DNA of 64,000 nt from Chrysopilus asiliformis (lineage: Eukaryota; Arthropoda; Insecta; Diptera; Rhagionidae), in contig OZ035960.1 in assembly GCA_964034945.1 (NCBI GenBank), positions 116,415,824-116,479,823 of the forward strand, written 5' to 3'. The translations under genes were made by a program, and so were the position numbers. Below the pieces are notes generated by a model. That model worked only from the letters and a program-made list of their open reading frames with translations, searched no databases and had not been told where the DNA came from. Numbering within the stretch: position 1 is the first letter of the stretch; every line of letters starts with the position of its first letter. This document shows positions 60,601 through 64,000 of the stretch, piece by piece.

Positions 60601-62640
60601 CATCCAACGTCTTCGTCATCCGTTTCTAAGCTCGGAAAAGCCAACGCTTGCATGAAAACGTATTCAACAATTCGCTCGATGGATGTCACCAAACCGATGT
60701 TCTTAGCGTCAATTATCCCACAATACCTAATTTTTAAAATTATGCAATTTATCTATTGGTGTACATAAAAGAACTGTAGAAAAATAAAAAAGCAGGTTTT
60801 TTTTAAAGAAGAATAAACAATTTTTTGATTAAAACTTTTCCAAAATAATGCACATTTTTTCTGTATGAATATAAAAGATTTTAAGCAAATTCTGTAATTT
60901 AAAAAAAAACACCTTTTTAATTTGCATCAACGTATAAATTCATATACAATAATAGCGGCGTTGAAATTCAAATTCAACGGTTTATACATACTAGGTGTAT
61001 GCAAATTGAATCAACAAATTAAACACTTAATTTATTCATTAAAATTTCCCACGCATATGAAGAAAAAAATTGAATTAATTTCTTTTCCGTATGAGAGGGA
61101 AAAATAATTTCGCACCAATCAACAAGAAAAATTCCACTCAAACATTAAATTAATTGAAAAGTTAAAGAGTTTTCAAATTGCTAAAAGTTAATTTTCCACG
61201 GTATTTCGTCGATTAGAAAAAAATTGCGATGATGAAAGCCATTTAATTGGACCGTTGGAAGTCATTCAATTTTTATTACTATGAAAATTCAATTTTCCAA
61301 TTTTTCATTTTCTTTCATTTATAATCTTCTTCAACTGATTGTCAAGAATTTTTGACTTTACTTCATTGCTTAATATTGAAAAAAAAATCAAAAAAGAACA
61401 TCCCAAAGATATCAAAAATTCTCGGGCGCAAGTTTTTATACGTTGTTGAAACTTTCTAGACAACCTATTTTCAGTGTTCATACTTCAAAACATTTCGCCG
61501 TGTCCAATATAAGTTCAGAGATGCCTGTTTAAATGATGTGTATGAAAAATCGGGATTTGTGCAGGGATTTTCACTGGATCTCCAAAGGAACCTCTGTGGG
61601 AAATGTTTAACTTACAAGTCCTTTTGGAATCCTTCTTCGGGAAGCTGTTTTGAATTGTTAATTCGAAACATGTAGATGCAAACTCCGGTGAAGGCGCACG
61701 ACCAGCCATCGGTTAGAAACAATTTATGCTTAACATTTGACCCTATTGGCGAGATACCTGGAACAAGGAATCAAAATGGGCATCATATTTGTTAAATGCG
61801 TAAAACTATACGCTGAAGACGTGTGGGACGTAGCATTAAGTATGATATCTCAATAAAACTATCGACTTAAAGGCGTTGTGAAAGTGGAAAGCTTACCTTG
61901 TGGCGTTTTCGATACTGTTGAAACACCAGCACGAGATGGCCCCGGTTTGTTGACATCCTGGGATTGTTGCGGTTCGGGCTCCTCTACCTCTTGATAGAAC
62001 CACAAGAGTTTATTCCTCATATTCGGCAGAAAAAGTTGATTTATCTCGTCAAGCTTGAATTTATCAGTTACGAAGGGAAATTGAAAACTTTTAGTGTTTA
62101 AAGTTTTACACTAAAAATAGTTGTCAACTAGAACGGTTTAATTAATTTTGTTTTCACTTTACTTCCAAACGGGTTTTTATTAGGCTCCTTACTCAAAGTT
62201 TTTATAATGCAATATATTTGTGTATATCGTTTTTGGGGTTTTAAAATATCTTTTAAATTTATTAGTGGGAAAAATCCAAGTTTTTTAATTAAGTACCAAA
62301 AGTTTTGTGAACAGATTAAATTAACAAACATCATGTTACATAAATTAATTACATAACTAATAATCTTGGCAAAATTTTTAGAGATTCAGGCAAAAGACTC
62401 AAATGTTCATGGTCAACAATTATATGAGTTTTTTTTTCTAATTTTTATATCAAATTTTGTCTATTATGAATGTGATGAACTCACCATATCCCCTTCAAAT
62501 ATGTGATCCATAATCTGGTGCCGAGGTAAATTCGTGCCATCCATCAGCAATTGAAAAGCGAACTCTAGCCGGGGGTCCATTTCACCCCGGCGCGCCTTAC
62601 GCTCACATTCTTCACGACGTCTCTGTTGTTCGTCCACCAT
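36424..62640 (-). CDS. Dnah5: Axonemal outer-arm dynein heavy chain, DNAH5/DNAH8 class; gene span of 36 coding exons, 4657 aa
   Basis: Thirty-six exons (listed separately) join without a frame break. The product has the full dynein heavy chain layout: N-terminal tail (about 1-1450), linker (about 1450-1900), six AAA+ modules, antiparallel coiled-coil stalk with microtubule-binding tip (about 3219-3525), and C-terminal domain ending [10 protein letters not shown]. Walker A motifs: AAA1 GPAGTGKT (1989-1996), AAA2 GPSGTGKT (2271-2278), AAA3 GEQGTAKT (2624-2631), AAA4 GVGGSGKQ (2988-2995). AAA1 Walker B is CFDEFNR (D2041, E2042). Length fits human DNAH5 (about 4600 aa), and phrases such as [20 protein letters not shown] and [12 protein letters not shown] fit the DNAH5/8 branch. 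It should power outer-arm sliding in sperm flagella and chordotonal cilia. The ATG at 62640 has an in-frame stop about 50 nt upstream. DNAH5 versus DNAH8 orthology is inferred. Confidence 0.95.
38213..38329. mobile_element. MITE of 117 bp in dynein intron 35
   Basis: Perfect 21-bp terminal inverted repeats, left end AATTTATTCACTAGGAG and right end its mirror. The interior repeats TTAACTCCC/TTAACTCAC several times. No coding capacity. Confidence 0.75.
38431..38563 (-). CDS. Dnah5: Dnah5-like exon 35 (4530-4574)
   Basis: Acceptor TCATTTAAG, donor GTAACA, phase 1. Encodes [18 protein letters not shown] and [11 protein letters not shown]. Confidence 0.9.
38700..39510. repeat. Repeat-like segment with CCGG-rich ends in dynein intron 34
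   Basis: Both ends are unusually rich in CCGG-containing phrases (AACCGAACCGGGAGC at about 38717; GGAAACCGGGACGGG at about 39482). Weakly inverted AGAGCTT/AAGCTCT-like ends suggest an old DNA transposon. A fragment of the main dispersed repeat (38885-39010, with ATGAATTACACC) is nested inside. Boundaries are approximate. Confidence 0.45.
39794..39850 (-). CDS. Dnah5: Dnah5-like exon 34 (4511-4529)
   Basis: Small 57-nt exon. Acceptor TTCTATTCAG, donor GTAAAT, phase 0. Encodes [18 protein letters not shown], near-invariant in dyneins. Confidence 0.93.
40174..40269 (-). CDS. Dnah5: Dnah5-like exon 33 (4479-4510)
   Basis: Acceptor TTATCGTGCAG, donor GTAAAC, phase 0. Encodes [18 protein letters not shown]. 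The 2.05-kb intron 32 upstream is the longest in the gene. Confidence 0.9.
40404..40745. repeat. Motif-dense segment of TTTACTG/CAGTAAA repeats in dynein intron 32
   Basis: About ten TTTACTG or CAGTAAA units on both strands, with CCCAGTAAA and TTTACTGGG at the edges. It looks like a degenerate MITE with several internal inverted copies. No clean ends or target duplication. Confidence 0.5.
42320..42476 (-). CDS. Dnah5: Dnah5-like exon 32 (4426-4478)
   Basis: Acceptor AATATTCTAG, donor GTAAAA, phase 0. Encodes [20 protein letters not shown]. Confidence 0.92.
42599..42788 (-). CDS. Dnah5: Dnah5-like exon 31 (4363-4426)
   Basis: Acceptor ATAATTCCAG, donor GTAAAT, phase 2. Encodes [20 protein letters not shown] and the start of the C-terminal domain. 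Confidence 0.93.
43605..44097 (-). CDS. Dnah5: Dnah5-like exon 30 (4199-4363)
   Basis: Acceptor TTTTTCAG, donor GTAAGT, phase 1. Encodes [37 protein letters not shown] and [15 protein letters not shown]. Confidence 0.95.
44164..44456 (-). CDS. Dnah5: Dnah5-like exon 29, AAA6 (4101-4198)
   Basis: Acceptor AATTTTCAG; weak donor GTTGGT, phase 0. Encodes [27 protein letters not shown] and [18 protein letters not shown]. Confidence 0.95.
44519..44671 (-). CDS. Dnah5: Dnah5-like exon 28 (4050-4101)
   Basis: Acceptor GCGACATTAG, donor GTAAGT, phase 1. AAA6 entry: [20 protein letters not shown]. Confidence 0.92.
45457..45625 (-). CDS. Dnah5: Dnah5-like exon 27 (3994-4050)
   Basis: Acceptor CTTGAATAG, donor GTAAAT, phase 1. 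Encodes [16 protein letters not shown]. Confidence 0.92.
45704..47272 (-). CDS. Dnah5: Dnah5-like exon 26: stalk helix 2 and AAA5 (3471-3993)
   Basis: Acceptor CTGATTAG, donor GTAAGT, phase 0. Starts with the descending coiled coil, then [60 protein letters not shown] and [16 protein letters not shown]. Confidence 0.96.
47365..47613 (-). CDS. Dnah5: Dnah5-like exon 25, microtubule-binding tip (3388-3470)
   Basis: Acceptor TTTCTTATAG; weak donor GTTTTT, phase 0. Encodes FPKDTI-like [15 protein letters not shown] and [14 protein letters not shown]. Confidence 0.92.
47664..50341 (-). CDS. Dnah5: Dnah5-like exon 24: AAA3, AAA4 and stalk helix 1 (2495-3387)
   Basis: Largest exon, 2678 nt. Acceptor ATTACTCACAG, donor GTATGC, phase 0. 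In order: AAA3 P-loop GEQGTAKT with Walker [26 protein letters not shown]4 P-loop GVGGSGKQS with [17 protein letters not shown] motif ([13 protein letters not shown]); then the long coiled coil of the ascending stalk (about 3219-3329), [13 protein letters not shown], and the start of the microtubule-binding tip. Confidence 0.96.
50411..50796. mobile_element. 386-bp near-perfect palindrome (foldback element) in dynein intron 23
   Basis: Arms of 183 bp (50411-50593 and 50614-50796) are reverse complements with only about three mismatches seen by eye, around a 20-nt loop. Ends read ATGCTACATTTACACGAATG and its mirror. No coding capacity and no clear target duplication. Transcribed with the dynein pre-mRNA, it would form a long double-stranded hairpin. 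Confidence 0.9.
51183..51416 (-). CDS. Dnah5: Dnah5-like exon 23 (2417-2495)
   Basis: Acceptor TTCTTTAAAG, donor GTAATT, phase 1. AAA2-AAA3 region ([24 protein letters not shown]). Confidence 0.9.
51476..51837 (-). CDS. Dnah5: Dnah5-like exon 22, AAA2 Walker B (2296-2417)
   Basis: Acceptor TTGCTTCCAG, donor GTTAGA, phase 1. Carries [20 protein letters not shown] and [20 protein letters not shown]. Confidence 0.95.
51910..52133 (-). CDS. Dnah5: Dnah5-like exon 21, AAA2 Walker A (2222-2296)
   Basis: Acceptor CATTTAG, donor GTGAGT, phase 2. Carries [16 protein letters not shown]. Confidence 0.94.
52237..52623 (-). CDS. Dnah5: Dnah5-like exon 20 (2093-2221)
   Basis: Acceptor GCTTAATTAG, donor GTATGT, phase 0. 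Completes AAA1: [34 protein letters not shown], and the diagnostic [15 protein letters not shown]. Confidence 0.95.
52922..53132 (-). CDS. Dnah5: Dnah5-like exon 19, AAA1 Walker B (2022-2092)
   Basis: Acceptor GTGAAATAG, donor GTTAGT, phase 0. Carries [19 protein letters not shown] (catalytic Asp-Glu) and ends at FITM, in the sensor I motif (TMNPGYAGR). Confidence 0.94.
53202..53357 (-). CDS. Dnah5: Dnah5-like exon 18, AAA1 Walker A (1970-2022)
   Basis: Acceptor TTTTTTTAG, donor GTTAGA, phase 2. Carries the main ATPase P-loop GPAGTGKTE and [12 protein letters not shown]. Confidence 0.95.
53558..53730 (-). CDS. Dnah5: Dnah5-like exon 17 (1913-1970)
   Basis: Acceptor CCTTTTTAG, donor GTAATT, phase 2. 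Entry into AAA1: [26 protein letters not shown]. Confidence 0.93.
53793..55125 (-). CDS. Dnah5: Dnah5-like exon 16, linker (1468-1912)
   Basis: Acceptor ATTTTACAG; weak donor GTCAAT, phase 0. Encodes the swinging linker (DHC_N2): [38 protein letters not shown] and [12 protein letters not shown] are near-invariant in dyneins. Confidence 0.95.
55260..56001 (-). CDS. Dnah5: Dnah5-like exon 15 (1221-1468)
   Basis: Acceptor ATTTTTAG, donor GTAAAT, phase 2. End of tail and start of linker: [20 protein letters not shown] and [15 protein letters not shown]. Confidence 0.92.
56061..56493 (-). CDS. Dnah5: Dnah5-like exon 14 (1077-1221)
   Basis: Acceptor TTTTTTTAG; weak donor GTTTTG, phase 1. Contains a basic KKSRRKKV run and [12 protein letters not shown]. 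Confidence 0.88.
56551..56999 (-). CDS. Dnah5: Dnah5-like exon 13 (927-1076)
   Basis: Acceptor TTTTCATAG; weak donor GTTAAT, phase 0. Ends with [11 protein letters not shown], which matches the class. Confidence 0.88.
57498..57631 (-). CDS. Dnah5: Dnah5-like exon 12 (882-927)
   Basis: Acceptor TTCACCTCAG, donor GTAAAG, phase 1. Acidic helical segment ([13 protein letters not shown]). Confidence 0.82.
57753..57807 (-). CDS. Dnah5: Dnah5-like exon 11 (864-882)
   Basis: Small 55-nt exon. Acceptor GTTTTTAG, donor GTATAT, phase 2. Encodes [18 protein letters not shown]. Confidence 0.8.
57876..58032 (-). CDS. Dnah5: Dnah5-like exon 10 (812-863)
   Basis: Acceptor AATTTCAG; weak donor GTTATA, phase 1. 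Encodes [19 protein letters not shown]. Confidence 0.82.
58113..58232 (-). CDS. Dnah5: Dnah5-like exon 9 (772-811)
   Basis: Acceptor TATTTCAG, donor GTAAGC, phase 0. Encodes [20 protein letters not shown]. Confidence 0.85.
58492..58725 (-). CDS. Dnah5: Dnah5-like exon 8 (694-771)
   Basis: Acceptor TTAAAG. The donor is the unusual GTGGAT, phase 0; the 3' edge is less sure than others. Encodes [15 protein letters not shown]. Confidence 0.78.
58787..59665 (-). CDS. Dnah5: Dnah5-like exon 7 (401-693)
   Basis: Acceptor ATTCTTTAG, donor GTAAAT, phase 0. Large tail exon with [17 protein letters not shown] near the end. Confidence 0.93.
59866..59973 (-). CDS. Dnah5: Dnah5-like exon 6 (365-400)
   Basis: Acceptor ATTTTCAG, donor GTAAGT, phase 0. 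Tail domain ([11 protein letters not shown]). Confidence 0.9.
60028..60201 (-). CDS. Dnah5: Dnah5-like exon 5 (307-364)
   Basis: Acceptor TTATTTAG, donor GTAAAT, phase 0. Tail domain ([13 protein letters not shown] at its end). Confidence 0.88.
60264..60726 (-). CDS. Dnah5: Dnah5-like exon 4 (152-306)
   Basis: Acceptor AAAAATTAG, donor GTAAAT, phase 0. Start of the conserved DHC_N1 tail ([15 protein letters not shown]). The 889-bp intron 3 upstream holds nothing recognised. Confidence 0.88.
61616..61757 (-). CDS. Dnah5: Dnah5-like exon 3 (105-152)
   Basis: Acceptor TTGTTCCAG, donor GTAAGT, ends phase 2. Encodes [20 protein letters not shown], which fits the tail region of this class. Confidence 0.82.
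61897..62053 (-). CDS. Dnah5: Dnah5-like exon 2 (53-104)
   Basis: Acceptor ATTCAAG, donor GTAAGC, ends phase 1. Starts [11 protein letters not shown]; Pro/Gln-rich second half. Confidence 0.8.
62485..62640 (-). CDS. Dnah5: Dnah5-like exon 1 (residues 1-52)
   Basis: Start context CACATAATGG with an in-frame TAA upstream and no acceptor between, so this ATG is the start of this exon. Arg/Glu-rich N-terminus, then [15 protein letters not shown]. Donor GTGAGT, phase 0. Confidence 0.85.
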
Positions 62641-63179
62641 TATGTGATTTTCAATGTGTTTGTTTTGTGTCGTTTTTTGTTATATTTTTAATTCAATTTC
62701 ATCAAAAAACAAAAAGAAATTGATTTTGTAGGAACTTTTTTATTCTCAAAAAAATTTCATTACTTTTTTTTATATTTCAGGTGCAAAAATACATTTCTAG
62801 ATCATATCCCAAATAGGGATAATTGCAAAAAAAAAATGCTTCTCGCAAAAACTGTAAAGCAAAATATTTTTTCTTAAATTATAGTTTTGCAAAACTGCCA
62901 AAAATTTTAATTCTGTGAATAAAAGTAAAATTTTGGGTTTTTGCTGAAAAGAAAACATATTTTTGAGTTTGAAAATCATTTGCTAAAACTTGAAACAGAT
63001 TTTTTTAACACAAGTTAAATAAAATGTATTAAGGATTTATTTCAAACGTAAAAAATATAATTGAATTCATTGAGTCGTAGAAAACGTCATTAGAAAAAAA
63101 CTGTTTCCAATGGAATTCCGCAAAAGATTTATTTTATTTTTATTACTTTCAAAATATAATAAAGTATTGTATTCATGAA
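62641..63179. other. Upstream region of the dynein gene
   Basis: AT-rich DNA directly 5' of the dynein start. No TATA box or X-box (RFX) motif that I could support. The transcription start must lie here or beyond if exon 1 is first. Confidence 0.4.
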
Positions 63180-63420
63180 AAAGTTCGACCCCTGAATTTT
63201 GCATAGAAAACATTTCCCGGGTATCCTAGAGTCGTTTGGAGCATTATTACAAAAATGTCTTTCTGTCTGTTAGTCTGCGTACAAGATTTCTCAAAAACTA
63301 ATAGAGCTAGAACCATGAAATTTTACAGGCGTGTTTAGTCTATTTTGGTGGAGATCCGTTAACCAGAAAGAACCAAAATGACGGCTTTTTAAGAACCGCA
63401 ATTTCGTTTTTTACAGTTTA
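63180..63420 (+). repeat. Dispersed repeat of the CTGTCTGTTAGTCTG type
   Basis: Contains CTTTCTGTCTGTTAGTCTG, then TCAAAAACTAATAGAGCTAG and ATGAAATTTTACAGGCGTG, in the same style as other repeats here but not clearly the same family. No coding capacity. Confidence 0.45.
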
Positions 63421-63711
63421 CTCTGGAGCGACGTGTTTTTCAGTAGTCTAATGTATAACAAAAGTTGAAGACAATAAAATTTACAACATATTTGTCTTTT
63501 ATTAGAATTACATATATTAAGCCGTTATCGATATCGTTATTTTAAATAAATCAGTTTTTTGCGTAGAGTTTGTATAAGAAAGTCATCTGCTGTTCACATC
63601 GGATATATTCTATCTCTACCACAAATTTATTTGTTTCCTTAGTTTTTCATTTATACTACTTAATTTTGATAGAAATTTACTCATTTCAAATTTTTTACAG
63701 GAAAATGTTAC

Positions 63712-63795
63712 CTGAAGGATGTCTCCCTCAGTTTCTTCGTCTTCTGATTCATCATCAGATTCAGCAACACAATAAACCGTTTTATGAACAAACAT
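63712..63795 (-). CDS. Possible alternative first exon of the dynein or first exon of another gene (28 codons)
   Basis: On the minus strand an ATG at 63795 opens 28 codons with a strongly acidic run (VAESDDESEDEETEGD), ending at a GTAACA donor in phase 0. Phase 0 is also the entry phase of dynein exon 2, so splicing to 62053 would keep frame and replace exon 1 with an acidic N-terminus. It cannot be read into exon 1 because of the in-frame stop before 62640. A plus-strand reading of the same stretch also follows an acceptor (TTTTTTACAG), so the strand is not certain. Confidence 0.35.
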
Positions 63796-64000
63796 TTTTG
63801 ATTAATAACTCTCCAAATTTATTGGATTAAAGTGTAATTTTTTATCACACTGAATTTTAACCCTCGAGTTAACTCCAATAATTTCAGAAATATTTTCAAC
63901 TGCACCCGTTATTGATCAAACAAAAACTTCGATACGAGTAAATTGCACAAAGTTAATGTCCTCGCAGTGTCCTCGATTTTGTTTGAGTTGTCGTAAATCG

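Noticed and set aside
62641..62700. Extension of the dynein reading frame upstream of the ATG at 62640
   Set aside because: An in-frame TAA occurs about 50 nt upstream and there is no AG acceptor between it and the ATG.
63570..63830. 86-codon plus-strand open frame near the right edge
   Set aside because: Its last part overlaps the minus-strand acidic exon, which reads better as coding; the upstream part is AT-rich with no family match. Strand choice remains uncertain.
1..64000. CRISPR arrays, rRNA genes, tRNA genes, bacterial-type operons
   Set aside because: No regularly spaced repeats, no rRNA phrases and no tRNA box A/B pairs were seen; this is insect nuclear DNA.

Overview
This is a 64 kb window of an AT-rich insect nuclear genome. 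The best clue to the host is a complete DH44 (CRF-like diuretic hormone) precursor whose peptide is close to those of flies. Together with an axonemal dynein gene, a mariner relic and many small repeats, it points to a dipteran, probably a brachyceran fly; the species cannot be named from sequence alone.

Three protein-coding genes are supported. (1) Vps37, an ESCRT-I subunit, lies on the minus strand at 3927-4681 in three exons (214 aa). (2) Dh44 lies on the plus strand, with coding exons at 27237-27350, 30205-30327 and 33569-33802 (156 aa). A TATA-containing, GC-richer stretch at 21.15-22.25 kb is a candidate promoter and untranslated leader exon. (3) An outer-arm axonemal dynein heavy chain of the DNAH5/DNAH8 class lies on the minus strand from the ATG at 62640 to the stop at 36424. 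I reconstructed 36 coding exons totalling 13,974 nt (4,657 codons plus stop). All junctions keep the frame, all introns are GT-AG and no disabling change was seen. Dh44 and the dynein gene converge.

Layout: 1-3.9 kb holds no recognised gene, a dispersed repeat and a deleted mariner nested in it; 3.9-4.7 kb Vps37; 4.7-21.1 kb gene-free AT-rich DNA with repeats and MITE-like elements; 21.1-33.96 kb Dh44 with its putative leader and introns, which carry a Helitron-like element and another repeat copy; 34-36.4 kb convergent spacer; 36.4-62.6 kb the dynein gene, with most intronic repeats in its 3' half plus a 386-bp near-perfect palindrome in intron 23; 62.6-64 kb the region upstream of the dynein, including a possible alternative first exon.

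The genes are not a functional cluster: one acts in endosomal sorting, one is a neurohormone, one is a ciliary or flagellar motor. I see no evidence of a new multi-gene system. The most notable observations are the long intronic hairpin, the possible acidic alternative first exon of the dynein, and the nested mariner whose pre-insertion site can be read from two sister repeat copies in the same window.
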